The notes beneath the pieces were generated by a model. It was given only the letters and a program-made list of their open reading frames with translations, ran no database searches and was not told the origin of the DNA. 64,000 nucleotides of DNA from Ceriagrion tenellum (taxonomy: Eukaryota; Arthropoda; Insecta; Odonata; Coenagrionidae). The translations under genes and the position numbers were made by a program. Location of the stretch: positions 80,650,123-80,714,122 of the forward strand of contig OY720636.1 of NCBI GenBank assembly GCA_963169105.1. Direction: 5' to 3'. This document shows positions 31,751-42,000 of this stretch, piece after piece. Position 1 is the first letter of the stretch. Every line of letters begins with the position of its first letter.

Positions 31751-31950
31751 TAAACAGGATCAGTTTTAATGAGTTCCGTTTATAATTACCTAATGTATCA
31801 ATCCTTCGCTTTCTGGAGGCAATTTGTGCGTCTATAGCTATTTGTATATTCTAAACAGAGTCAACTATAATGAGTTTCGTTTATACTTTCCTAATGGATC
31901 TATCAATCCTTCGCATCCTGAAGGTAATTTACGCATCTATACCTATTTGT
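31751..31950 (+). repeat. Tandem duplication, two units of about 100 bp
   Basis: TAAACAGGATCAGTTTTAAT with GAGTTCCGTTTATA (from 31751) and CTAAACAGAGTCAACTATAA with TGAGTTTCGTTTATA (from 31850) start two units. They share ATCAATCCTTCGC..TCTGGAGG/CCTGAAGG..AATTT and ATCTATA.CTATTTGT. Divergence is about 20 percent. Confidence 0.75.
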
Positions 31951-32610
31951 GCTCTTGTGCCATCATATTTTATGCTACGAAGAAGATTAGACTTTTCTGC
32001 ATCATGAGCCAAGTTTAATTAGCCTCTGGATTGCTATTTCAGTCGCCAGTCAAAGTTTTAAATTTGAAAAATATTTAATTATTCACGAAAATCACACAAG
32101 GTAACCACTCAAAAAATAATGATAAAATGAACTTTATTTTCGTACTATAGGCTCTTTTCAGAATACACAGATTACCAAATCCATGAAGAATTGGATAATT
32201 AAAAGTTATATAAATTATAAAAACGATGAAAAGCAGTTAAATACAACCGATAAATCAAAAATGATGAGCACAGATGACGATATAGCACTCGATCTTATGA
32301 CTCCATTGAGTACATGGGGAGTAGTGTGCATATATATAATCTGAAACATTAAGATAGTGGTTTGAATCTCTCATTTTGCAATTTAAAGGTAATTAAACAC
32401 ACCAATTTCTTCGTTAAATTCTAACATGAAATTTATAGTAATGATTGCTTGAATAATTAAGTCAGAGCATTATAATTAACCAGAGGAGGCATTTCATAGT
32501 ATTTAATATAATTACTAATATTACCGTACAAGAATATTAATACCAATTGTTTCCTTCAAGACGGCAGCAATTTTATGATTTAGTAATTCACTAAGCCATT
32601 ATTCTCACCA
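31951..32610. other. Intergenic, nothing recognised
   Basis: AT-rich, no supported feature. Confidence 0.4.
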
Positions 32611-32624
32611 CTTTCTCGAATTTA

Positions 32625-32690
32625 ATGGGACATTTGGGGAGGCGTCCGACAGCAAAGGTCATTTGCGCCATAGAAATGGAAAACTAAGTT
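32625..32690 (-). mobile_element. Fragment of the tRNA-derived SINE tail
   Basis: GGGACATTTGGGGAGGCGTC then CGACAGCAAAGGTCATTTGC match the reverse complement of the 52.23-52.31 kb SINE tail (ATGACCTTAGCTGTCGGTCG then CCTCCCC). Confidence 0.6.
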
Positions 32691-33453
32691 TAATATTCTG
32701 GGACAAGTATAGTTTGATTAGGTAGTACTCGTTGTAGTTATAGTTATAGGTATAGTTAGATTTGGTAGTGCTCTATTATGATCAGGGAACTTATTCGCTC
32801 GCACAACCTTAAAACACATGCTTCGTTCAGATATGGAACTAAACATGGGATATACACCTCTAGGTTGTTCTATTGTGCCAAGGACTGGCCGTACTTTTAG
32901 TTGACTAAAATTACCTTCTCCCCGGTGTCCCGACATGATTTAGCCGCCTGCTTGTTTTTGTTTGATTCTCGCTTTGCCCGTTCTTCTCTACCGCCCGAGC
33001 TGGGAGCGCCATTCACTTTTCAGGACAAATAGATACGAGAGACTGGTAGCAGACAGAGGAAGAGAAATACCGATTGCGTGAGAAGAGGGACCTCGAACGA
33101 GCAAGCATATTGAGTGGTTTTGAGTGTTGTCTTTTAAGAAGTCTGGATAAAGTCTGGATGAAGTCTTTAAGAAGTCCTGGCCCTAGGACCACATCGTATG
33201 ATCAGGTACGCGGTGCCCGCCCGAACACCATCCCTCCATCCCCTTTTAGTTAGTTCCGCTTCATACTCTTTCTATATTTGCAGCCCCCTTTTCATTCCTT
33301 GTGTTTCCGTTAAATGTCAGCCCCCATTCTTTTTTCTCCATAGTGTTTTTCCCTTATTTTCCGACTGAGGTCACTGGGGTTAAGGTGGGCCATCACCTCC
33401 GGTGATAGACTTTAGTTGTAACGGAGATCAACATTGTTAAATTATACGCCTAA

Positions 33454-33885
33454 AGGCAGGGACACAATCAACGTGTACGTGTGACGCGAGACGTTAACGG
33501 GACAACGGGAGACGGGGAACGCAAGTCAGCGGACACAATCGACGTTAACGCGGCCCGGAGTAACAATTGATTAACGCAGGCGCAGCTAAGAGATCACGGT
33601 GTAAACAAGTGTGAAAATAAATAATGTTGTCTTCGCCAAGAGCTATCTTCAGCAGTTGGATGAATCTGCCGACAGATGGCTCCAATTCCCGGATTCTGAG
33701 GACTATTCTGATTGGTTTTCCGTGTACGGGACACGGGAAGAGATGGAAGTTGCCCATCTCTCGCGTACACGTGCTCTCCGTACACGTTGATTGTGTCCGT
33801 TCGCTATACTTTCCCGTCAGCCATCTTTTCGCGTATTCCCGTTAACGGCTCACGTTACACGTACACGTTGATTGTGTCCCAGCCT
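33454..33885. mobile_element. Harbinger-like MITE, 432 bp, TAA target duplication
   Basis: The left end AGGCAGGGACACAATCAACG and the right end CGTTGATTGTGTCCCAGCCT are inverted repeats that continue for about 50 bp (GTGTACGTG, ACGTTAACGGGA). They are bounded by TAA on both sides (33451-33453, 33886-33888). A 3-bp TWA duplication is characteristic of PIF/Harbinger elements. No transposase inside. The interior has further CACGTTGATTGTGTCC copies. Confidence 0.8.
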
Positions 33886-33970
33886 TAAGACCTGCACTAA
33901 TGTCCATAACGGAATTTCAGTCAAAATGCCTAAGATACCAACAATGCTGAAATGAATCTCGTCTGTTGCA

Positions 33971-34529
33971 TTATAAACGGGAGTTTGAAATTTTAAACGA
34001 GCTTAGTATTTTAAAGAAAATAATTTCTGACAGTGAAGGCAACATGAGCATTTGATTTTTTAAAAGTATTCTGCCGGTTAAGGTAGGTTTTATTGAATGC
34101 CAGAGAATTTCCTCCCATTTTCTACTTTTCAGGGGCCTATCTCGCTCTAGTATATCCTTTTTCATATCAGCATACGATCTACCCTTCTTCATCCTGTCCA
34201 TGAAACCTATTTTTATTCTTCCTCTTCCCCGCTTGCCCAACATCCTTCCCTCTTTCACATTCTTCAGCAACCCATCGCCCCCTTATTGCATCCTCCAGCC
34301 TCCTGCTCTGCCGATCTCGAATTTCTTTGGGAAGTTTCCTTTCCTCGCCCACCATCTCAAGCACTTTCTCGTTAGTCTGCCTCTCCATCCACCTCACCTT
34401 ATCAATCCTCCTCCACACCCACATCTCAAATTCATGCAGCCTATTCTCGTCCTCCTTTCTGAAGATCCACGTTTCTGCCCCATACAACGCCACGCTCCAT
34501 ATCAAGCTCTTCACCAGCCTCTTCTTCAC
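33971..34529 (-). pseudogene. LINE C-terminal coding remnant, family B
   Basis: The minus strand begins MKKRLVKSLIWSVALYGAET, then WIFRKEDENRLHEFEMWVWR and RIDKVRWMERQTNEKVLEMV. After one frameshift near 34250 it continues GRMLGKRGRGRIKIGFMDRM. This is the post-RT region of insect non-LTR elements ('LYGAE.W...K.....L.AFE.W.WRR...I.W......NE.VL'). Other short pieces (for example 4035-4204) belong with it. It is truncated 5' and frameshifted. Confidence 0.8.
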
Positions 34530-34889
34530 ATTCTCACCCAGGGTCCCGTCATCAGCTCGCTTCTATTACTAAACGCCTGCTTACCTAGCGCTGTTCTCTT
34601 CCGTGTCTATGCTGTTATGTCCGTTTTCTTGTAGCGTACTGTTTAAGTAATTAAAATTCCTACTTCACTTGTTCGAGTTTGTGTTCTCCAACTTTAATGA
34701 ACAGCCTCGCTTTCTTAGTCCTAGAGATTCTCATTACTTTCAATTGTTTATACTGGCTAAGTATTTTCCTGACGGTAAATCACATAGGCGTAGACGTACT
34801 TTACCGGCAAAATATCTACTCTTATCTTTAAAGCAAAAGTTTCTGCCCAAATAAAAAAGTCTAATGACAACGAAACCATTATCCTTTAG

Positions 34890-35680
34890 GTGTTTATGTG
34901 GGGCAAGCTCAGAACCACGTCCTTGAGAAAAAACGAGGCCTCCTGGCTGTAGCGTGACACCTCAATGGGACACCGTGTTCGACGTCCCTAGCGCCACTAA
35001 CGACCCATTGGAAGGAAAGCGCCCGCCTCGTCTGCCCCATGAGTACTCGAAGGGACCAAATCAACAAAAAGAAGACGAACGACCCGCGCATCCAATCGAT
35101 TTCGAGCCGGCTCGGCGAGGTGCGGGGCTCCGGCGGGCGTGACTGCACCCGTAACATCCCAAACGACAGCGTCAACAGAAACAAACGAGCAAAGCCTGGC
35201 CGTTTCCTTTCGTTGGGGAAGGGCAGAGTTGAGGGAGGAGTAGGAGGAAAAAAATAATAGACAAATGACGAACGCCGCGGGCTGCGAGATTAGAATCTTA
35301 TGCCGGCGATGAGGACGCCAGCGGCCTTGATCACCGGAAGTGGGAAGCGAAAGAGAAACCGATCGGCTTGGCTGGATTTTCATCCCCGTGATGCCTCCAC
35401 CCCTCCCTTCCATTGAAACGTCATCCTCCCTCCCCTCCCGTCCGTAACCCACACACCCGGCCGGTCTGAATGGCGAATGCTAATCGCTCTTCAACTCTGT
35501 TGGTAATGCCCTTCGGCTCGTCCGCGTGGAAGTTAAACAAGAGGGCTCCACGCCCCTTGCGACGAGCGCCATCCGACAGCGGGCCGGGGGTCGTCCTAAG
35601 TCTCAGGAGTGGCCCTTCCGCGATGATGCCTTCAGAATATGACGTGGGTGGAGACGGTTTTCTTTAAATTTTCCTGAATG
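34890..35680. other. GC-rich patch, no recognised gene
   Basis: This patch is CpG-containing and clearly more GC-rich than its flanks. Open frames occur on both strands (for example 35452-34997 minus, 35470-35667 plus), as expected from composition. None has a domain. It may be a CpG-rich promoter, or part of a gene whose exons I cannot recognise. Confidence 0.3.
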
Positions 35681-35746
35681 GGCGTCGAGTGCTGAGAACC
35701 ACGAGATAATGCCACTTCGTACTCGGTTGATTCCCTACCCTTGAAA

Positions 35747-35886
35747 TGTTTAAGGTGTTCGGAGCGACTTGGATTGGTTTGGATATTTGGGAAGGCGACT
35801 GACGGCTAAGGTCATTTGTGCCATAGGAGACAGGTAAGGGAGGAAGGGTGGAGAGAAACCCGGCGTCGGCATTAGCCTTCTCTTAA
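35747..35886 (-). mobile_element. 3' part of tRNA-derived SINE (copy 1)
   Basis: The reverse complement reads GGCTAATGCCGACGCCGGGT, then CCCTTACCTGTCTCCTATGG, then CACAAATGACCTTAGCCGTC. It matches the complete SINE at 52.01-52.35 kb with about 85 percent identity by eye. The tRNA-like head is absent. Confidence 0.75.
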
Positions 35887-36486
35887 GGTAGTGCGAGCGA
35901 GATAGTTCCCTAATCATAATAGAGACCATATAATATATATTCGTTTTAATTTCATCAACTGTGAGACACACAAATTAAATATTGCATTATTAATGGTGCA
36001 ATAAAACGGTTTTACATGACAGAAATTTTAAGTAATTAAATGCAAATATCTAAATAAGTCTTTAACTTGACTCTTTTTTTTCACGTGGTACGTTTGAAAC
36101 TCCTTCAAAACAGAAGGTTTATTGTGATCCCGAAGAATTTACTGCGGTGAAAATATGATTAATTTAAAGAAAATAGCTGAGGAAACACGGATCTAATTGT
36201 AGGAAAGTCCTGAATTTTTTATATAAGGTCTCGCTGGAGTGAACTCACGTACCATTTCCCATGTAAAAGGGCTGGTATATTCTGGAAAATATCTCGGAAA
36301 GTAATGTGGTAAGGGGTTGCATTTCCTATGTAAAAGGACTGGTATTTTCTGGCAAATATCTCGGACAGTAATGTAGTAAGGGGTTGGATTTTTGATGTCA
36401 TTGGAAGGGTGATATATTTTTCTTTTAAATGAGACCAAATTCGTTGATTTCTAGGAAAATGATATTTCGCTCTTAACTACCTTAAG
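35882..36486 (+). mobile_element. About 600-bp TIR element, CTTAAGGTAG family (copy 1)
   Basis: It starts CTTAAGGTAGTGCGAGCGAG and ends CGCTCTTAACTACCTTAAG, imperfect inverted termini. The interior includes GGTACGTTTGAAACTCCTTC and a repeated block GGGCTGGTAT.TTCTGG.AAATATCTCGGA.AGTA.TGT.GTAAGGGGTT (twice). The same order occurs at 59217-59780, and parts occur at 30.6-31.0 and 40.76-40.96 kb. No ORF of note: a non-autonomous DNA element. Confidence 0.75.
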
Positions 36487-36695
36487 GTGTTCGGAGCGAC
36501 TTGGATTAGACTGGATATTTGGGGAGGCGACTGACGGCTAAGGTCATTTGTGCCATAGGAGACAGTTAAGGGGAAAAGGGTGGAGAGAAACCCTGCGTCG
36601 GCATTAGCTTAATCTTAAGGAAAGGCGCCAAGGGGACCACAGTTTAACGTCTCATCCGACAGACGAAGCACTGCACTTGAAGTGCCCTCCACAAG
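36486..36695 (-). mobile_element. 5'-truncated tRNA-derived SINE (copy 2)
   Basis: The minus strand reads the SINE body GTCTGTCGGATGAGACGTTA, then GGTCCCC, then TAATGCCGACGCAGGGTTTC and the CCTATGGCACAAATGACCTT tail. It directly abuts the right end of the TIR element, so the 600-bp element is flanked by two copies of the same SINE tail in the same orientation. Confidence 0.75.
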
Positions 36696-37000
36696 ACACT
36701 CATAATAGAATATATAAAAGAGAAATAATTTGTAATTTACCAATTTTGTTCCTTGGTAATTTGCTCAATAGATACGGCGAATGCAGCACGTGATATCTGG
36801 CAAACCGCTAAAGGTACGGTTTTTTTGTTCAGTTTTTTTAAATCCTCAAGGTTGAAAGTAACATAAACAACTCTAATGTCAACATGGGTACTTTTGTCAG
36901 TTACTGTCTTTTGTCTCAGTAGGGCAATAACTGCAGTGTTCGTCTTGAGGTGATCATTTGAATGTGTAGTTGAAGAAATATTCCCCTAATTTAATCTTCC
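36696..37000. other. Intergenic, nothing recognised
   Basis: No supported feature. Confidence 0.4.
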
Positions 37001-37055
37001 CCTCTGCCACGCACCCTCGTGGTGGCTCGCAGGGTATTACGTAGATGTAGATGTT
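37001..37055 (-). repeat. ATCTAC-tailed arthropod repeat end
   Basis: The minus strand reads ACATCTACATCTACGTAATA, then CCCTGCGAGCCACCACGAGG, then GTGCGTGGCAGAGG. It matches 53972-54035 on the plus strand. This sequence class is widespread in arthropod genomes as the end of a short retroelement. Confidence 0.7.
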
Positions 37056-38030
37056 ATCGGGCCGCATGTATCAACCACCGTTACGTGCCCCTTGGCGGTC
37101 TTCATTTCACTTAAATGTATCGCCCGGGGCCGATGAACTTACGGCATTGGGAAAAACATTCGCCCGGCATAGGGGTAGACATGCGTCACGTTCAAAACCG
37201 CCACTCCGCATGTACTTGCATCCGAGCGAACAGGAAGTACGGATTGCAGCCCCCGAGGGACGTTTCATTTGCATCGGCATTGACAGATGGCAATCGGTCG
37301 TTTGAAGGCTTTCAAGTAGTTTGAGCGATACATCATTTCACAGAAAATTCAACCGTCATGGCCTCGTCGCAAAGAAAAACATCTCTCCTTTCCAAGTATC
37401 CCGAAATATCAGACACTGATCGTACTAATGTTTGAGATATTTGCCAAAAGTTAGAAACCGTTTTCAATGGAATGTTGTGCGCGTATTCACTTCAGGGGGG
37501 CAATAATTTCCAAGCCAAAATAAATCACACTCCACAGTCATTTTTACAGAGTCGCAAAAAGTTCTTATGTTGAGAAGGCTGTTGCACCGGATGGCGATAA
37601 AACACGAATCAAGTTGAGTATTTAATCATAAATACTGACAATTTCAATTCTTCTTATAAATACTGACAGTTTCAACTCTGTGAAGATATGTATTTGCACC
37701 ATTAATATTACAACATAAGTTTCATACTTCTTACAGCTTTAAAAAAAAAATATTTGGGCCGTCGCATGGGCGTGTGGCAGAGAGTGTTAGGACACCAGTT
37801 GTGTAAAGGATAATGCTCTGAATTTTTATACCTATTTGTTTGGCAATGTGTCTATCTCATTTTATCGCTTCTGTTGGACCTAGAGATATAGTGCGGCGTC
37901 AAAAAGATATTCTCTGTGTCGCTCTGAAACGCACCAGTTCTGATGTCTAGCACGCAGCCTCCGAGTTCCGAGGTTGACAGTTAGTTATAGCACTACTATG
38001 CCGATGCTAGTTCACTAAGATATCTACGAA
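37056..38030. other. Non-coding, repeat traces
   Basis: A poly-A tract lies at 37739-37750. At 37762-37800 GGCGTGTGGCAGAGAGTGTT with AGGACACCAG is a further trace of the ATCTAC-tailed repeat. Two overlapping plus frames (37051-37324) have no domain. Nothing else was recognised. Confidence 0.4.
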
Positions 38031-38033
38031 TCT

Positions 38034-38112
38034 ACGTCTACATGTACATACTACCCTACGAGCTGCCACATGGACTGTGACAGGAGGGTCTTAGGACACC
38101 AGCCGTGTAAAG
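38034..38112 (+). repeat. ATCTAC-tailed arthropod repeat (diverged copy)
   Basis: CGTCTACATGTACATACTAC, CCTACGAGCTGCCACATGGA, then GACAGGAGGGTCTTAGGACA align with the 53.97-kb copy with substitutions. Confidence 0.6.
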
Positions 38113-38895
38113 GAGAAAAGCAAAGTTTTAGGTGGTGAAATGTATTATGGGAGTGTACAGAGTGGAGCTGAGTTTTTATTGAGGTCACTTATTAAACTTG
38201 GAATGAACGAATCTCTTTATCTATGTGTCGAGCAATGTATCTTTCTTTTTCTATCGCTTCTATCGGATCTAGAAATGTTTTATGCCGTCAAAATAGTATT
38301 ATCTGTATCGCTCTGAAACACATCTCCTCTGAATATCTCAAGCAAGCTAAGCCTAGCGTGTAGCCTCAGAGACTCTAGCGGCTCCCAACCTAATACTTCT
38401 ATAAACACTGTATGCTCGTTCGTCGCAGTTTTCTGCGAAGCGCGCAGCTTTCCTTCGCATTTGATTTATGCATTTTGTTCAATATTTATTGGCGTTTAGT
38501 TTCTTGTGAAAAAATATTGTTACAACGGTTGTTTCAGGAGATTTATCCAGTCCATTGTAATGTTTTCCAACTCTGTTTGTAAGACATCACATCTCACTTG
38601 TCTATACTGTGTCCACATCTTTCCTCTTGATTGCCCATATTTTGATATCATTTATATTATGATGAGAACATAATTCCTGTATGAAATTCCTGCGCTCCTT
38701 TGAGTAACGTATTTGCTCCATATCCATCTCTCACTACTCTTTTAAATCCCTCTTTCGCTCTTCCAAATTAAATTCCTCCACAGCTTGTGAATATGACTTC
38801 CAAATTCTATTTAAAAGAATATTTCCAAACAAACATTGCATAAAACAAACATTTCATATAACAACTTTGCATATAACAAATGATATGGTACGAAG
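38113..38895. other. Non-coding, nothing recognised
   Basis: No supported feature. About 37860-37930 and 38235-38310 share ATCGCTTCT.TTGGA/CGGATCTAGA.AT and GTCGCTCTGAAACGCA/TCGCTCTGAAACACA blocks, suggesting another diverged direct duplication. Confidence 0.4.
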
Positions 38896-38899
38896 TCAC

Positions 38900-39022
38900 T
38901 CGCACGGGTGCATATACACCAGGGTGGAAATTCGCTATGAAAAAATCATTTGACTTGACCGAGATTCGAACCCGGATCTTCCAATTGCCGGTCAGGTGTG
39001 TTAGCCATTTACACCACCAACC
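38900..39022 (-). mobile_element. tRNA-derived SINE (Ala-like head)
   Basis: The minus strand reads GGGTTGGTGGTGTAAATGGC as the A-box region, then TAACACACCTGACCGGCAAT with an anticodon-loop-like CCGGCAA, then GGATCCGGGTTCGAATCTCG as the B box. Acceptor ends do not pair and the anticodon stem is poor, so it is a SINE head or tRNA fossil rather than a functional tRNA. The first 26 bp (GTGTTAGCCATTTACACCAC and so on) are duplicated immediately next to it at 39024-39050. Confidence 0.65.
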
Positions 39023-39059
39023 CGTGTTAGCCATTTACACCACCAACCCATCTTCCTTC

Positions 39060-39312
39060 AAGGCGAAAAAGGTTTATTTAAAAAGGTTTATTTACTTAAA
39101 GGTTTATTTACAAAGGTTTATTTACTTAAAGGTTTATTTAAAAAGGTTTATTTACTTAAAGGTTAATTTAAAAAGGTTTATTTACTTAAAGGTTTATTTA
39201 AAAAGGTTTATTTACTTAAAGGTTAATTTAAAAAGGTTTATTTACTTAAAGGTTTATTTAAAAAGGTTTATTTACTTAAAGGTTAATTTAAAAAGGTTTA
39301 TTTAAAAGGTTA
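39060..39312 (+). repeat. Minisatellite, about 29-bp unit
   Basis: Alternating AAAGGTTTATTTACTTAAAGG and TTTATTTAAAA / TTAATTTAAAA segments make a repeat of about 29 bp (dimer about 58 bp with a T/A variant), present about eight times. It encodes an open FIYLKVYLKR repeat only as a consequence of its length modulus. It abuts the SINE. Confidence 0.9.
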
Positions 39313-39522
39313 ATCGATGATTCAGTTAACTCATGGCATATTTCTTTTTGACAAGATTTCGTGAAAGAATTGTTGATCCAGGAAACTTGAGCACTACGGA
39401 CTCGTAATGCAACAAATTCAGGAAAAATTCTCGAATGGACATAATTAGTTAGCACCGCTCGTCAAAAGAAAGAAAAAAATGTTTGAAATCGTTTCAGGCT
39501 TAACTTGGTGGAAATGCGATAT

Positions 39523-39729
39523 ATCCATGATAAAATATAACACAACAATAGTAATATCCACACTTTAATGTACTACTTCAACACCGACCATGGTTTCGAC
39601 ATACTATCTAACCTTAATAATGACATACTAACCTTGATAATGACATAGTATGTCGAAACCATGGTCGGTGTTGAAGTAGTACATTAAAGTGTGGATATTA
39701 CTATTGTTGTGTTATATTTTATCATGGAT
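39523..39729. repeat. Palindrome with hammerhead-like core
   Basis: Left arm 39523-39607 (ATCCATGATAAAATATAACA outer) and right arm 39645-39729 are reverse complements over about 85 bp. The centre holds two direct copies of CTAACCTT.ATAATGACATA. A core lies at 39634-39659: TTGATAA, T, a perfect hairpin GACAT-AGT-ATGTC, then GAAAC. Two core bases differ from the hammerhead consensus. Confidence 0.85.
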
Positions 39730-40760
39730 AAAAAAATGTTTGCTGTGCTGGTTTAACGGGAACGTTAGTGACCAACCACTATCTATCAAACAGAAAACCC
39801 CTCCGAGTTGATTTACGAAAATTTTCATTCCTCGCTTTCAACCTTGTGTTGCTAGTGTATTTTCCCTTCAGTTCGCTGAAGAGGGCCACCTTGTGGCTGA
39901 AATGAGCGTATCCGACGAACACCCTCGTCTTTTCCTGTCTTGTCCAAGACAGGAAAACACGAATGAACAGGACTTCTTGGACCAAGCTCATCTCGAGTCT
40001 GATTCTCCCAGAAGTTGGGCCCATTTTGAATGTGTGAGTAAGTGATTTTTCTGAGTGCTTGTGTAATTACTCTATGTTTTTTCCCGGAGTGGAATTTCTT
40101 TCTCGTAAACATTCACAGATAGTGGATTTGTGGTTATAACCCAGGTATCCTTAACTTAACTTAAGGGGTCTCTTAACCCTTGTTAAGGATCCCATTTTGA
40201 GTTGAGTCTGTGAGTGGTCACTGGCGAGGAATTAACATTCTCGTAAACCACCACAAAGGGGTTTTCTGGTTGAGAGGCTGTGGTTGGTCACTGACGTTTC
40301 CGTTAAACAAACGTAGTAAAAATTATTTCTTCTCTCTCCTGAGGGGCGGTGCCAATTAATTACGGCCATTGGAGAATTTGCCCTACCTTTTTCAAATATT
40401 GATCTACCTATTTCGGAAATTGGTAGGTATTTTCACTTGATTGATCGGGATACACGCATTCAATGGAGACAAAATTAATAAATAAAATGTCAACTGAAAA
40501 GAAATGAATATTTTCAAGTTTAAATTTGCTATGTCTCTTCACTGCATGAAGTTTATACACCCTAAGTAACTGTGACAGTAGTAAAATTATCGACTAAAAT
40601 AAGAAAGACAAAACCTTTGTTGGGAAATGTTAGAGATTTGTCTCCTATCCTTAACGACAAACGAAACCACTGCGGTAAAACAGCAGTATAAGAAGGATAT
40701 ATATATATATATATACTACACGTTAACTCTTTTCGACATCCAAGTGTTAGAAATACCTCA
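39730..40760. other. Non-coding, nothing recognised
   Basis: A (TA)10 run lies at about 40699-40716. Overlapping minus frames (39779-40112) have no domain. A trace of CTTAACTTAAGGGGTC and CTTAACCCTTGTTAAGG self-complementary words is at 40150-40190. Confidence 0.4.
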
Positions 40761-40764
40761 TTTG

Positions 40765-40955
40765 GTAAATAATGTCTCTCTGGAGTGATGCCCGTACCAT
40801 GTAAAAGGGCCGGTATTTTTTGGCAAATATCTCGGAAAGTAGTATGGTAAGGGGTCAAATTTTTGATGTCAAAGGAAGGGTGATATATTTTACTTTAAAA
40901 TGAGACCAAACTCATTGATTTCTAAGTAAAATGATATTTCGCTCAAATTAGCTTA
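40765..40955 (+). mobile_element. Partial copy of the CTTAAGGTAG-family TIR element
   Basis: TCTCTGGAGTGATGCCCGTA, GGCAAATATCTCGGAAAGTA, GGTAAGGGGTCAAATTTTTG and AATGATATTTCGCTCAAATT match the right half of the element at 36225-36480. Confidence 0.75.
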
Positions 40956-42000
40956 AGCTACTGAGGCGTCGTAAAAGAGTGCATTACGATACCCACAGGA
41001 ATTAAACAAAACATGGCCATGACCAGATTGTATGTTCGCACATTTATAGTCCTATATCCTATAGCGTGGTCGCAAGTTCATCAGATTGACTTGGGGAGGC
41101 ATCATCCGACGCACGTGACCCTTTATGTATATAAATACGAGAGTATTTTATTCATAAATTGAATCACAATTCCGGGTCGCGCCCTCGTGAAAGAGATCTT
41201 TGAGTGCGATAGGTCACGCAGATGCAATGAATTCCACGCGGCGTTTTTGTTGAGCGCAGATAAGGCATCGAAGCGGGGTGACCTCTGCTCGAATCCGAAA
41301 TTATATATGAATCCCGGACAAAGAAAATTCTCAGGGATTGTGACGCCACACCTCCACGACCGCCATATGACATCCTTTAGTGAGTTCTGACTCCCTGAGT
41401 TGGCCACAGAAATGATTCGTTGGCACAAAAAGTATTACTATTAAAAGTTTGGAGAAGGTCGATCTGAAAAGAAAAGGGAACTCACTGTCCGCTCGAAAAA
41501 AAAAATGTTTGAAGGCTGGCAAATATTGTTTTGATAATAAATTCGACATTTTCCGGAAGTTAACAAGGGTATATTCCTCGATGGCCAACTGTTCCCAAAT
41601 CCGCATTTTTTGTGATCTTCTCATTCGCGTAAAAAATCAAGAACCGGCGTAATTTTCACTAATTTTTGGATAATCCTATAGTGAAAATACGATAGCCTAC
41701 CCAGATCATTTAATTTTGGAGGTCACAATAAAGTTTTATTCTTTATAAATTGGGATTTTATGCCAAAAAATCAAATGCACGATGAAATTGAACCTATGAG
41801 GTGAAGACATAACTTTTGTTGTAAAATTTTCGGTTATAAACCAAAGTTAAAATTCCAGAAATGCATAGTCATTCATTATAATTTAGGGTTAACTTTAATC
41901 TGAATAAATACTTAAAGATATTTATCAAGTTTTTGCATATTCATCCACACAAAAGAAAGGTTTATGCATTCATACATTTTTTCATCTCATATTTTTCTCT
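40956..42000. other. Non-coding, nothing recognised
   Basis: At 41075-41125 GACTTGGGGAGGCATCATCC is a possible short SINE-tail trace. Several overlapping frames at 41123-41650 lack domains. Confidence 0.4.

Noticed and set aside
34200..34634. Plus-strand Pro/Phe/His-rich ORF
   Set aside because: It is the antisense shadow of the LINE coding remnant on the minus strand.
38900..39022. Functional tRNA-Ala
   Set aside because: The acceptor stem does not pair, the anticodon stem is weak and part of it is duplicated. It fits a SINE head.
39060..39312. CRISPR-like array
   Set aside because: No unique spacers. It is a simple alternating minisatellite in eukaryotic DNA.
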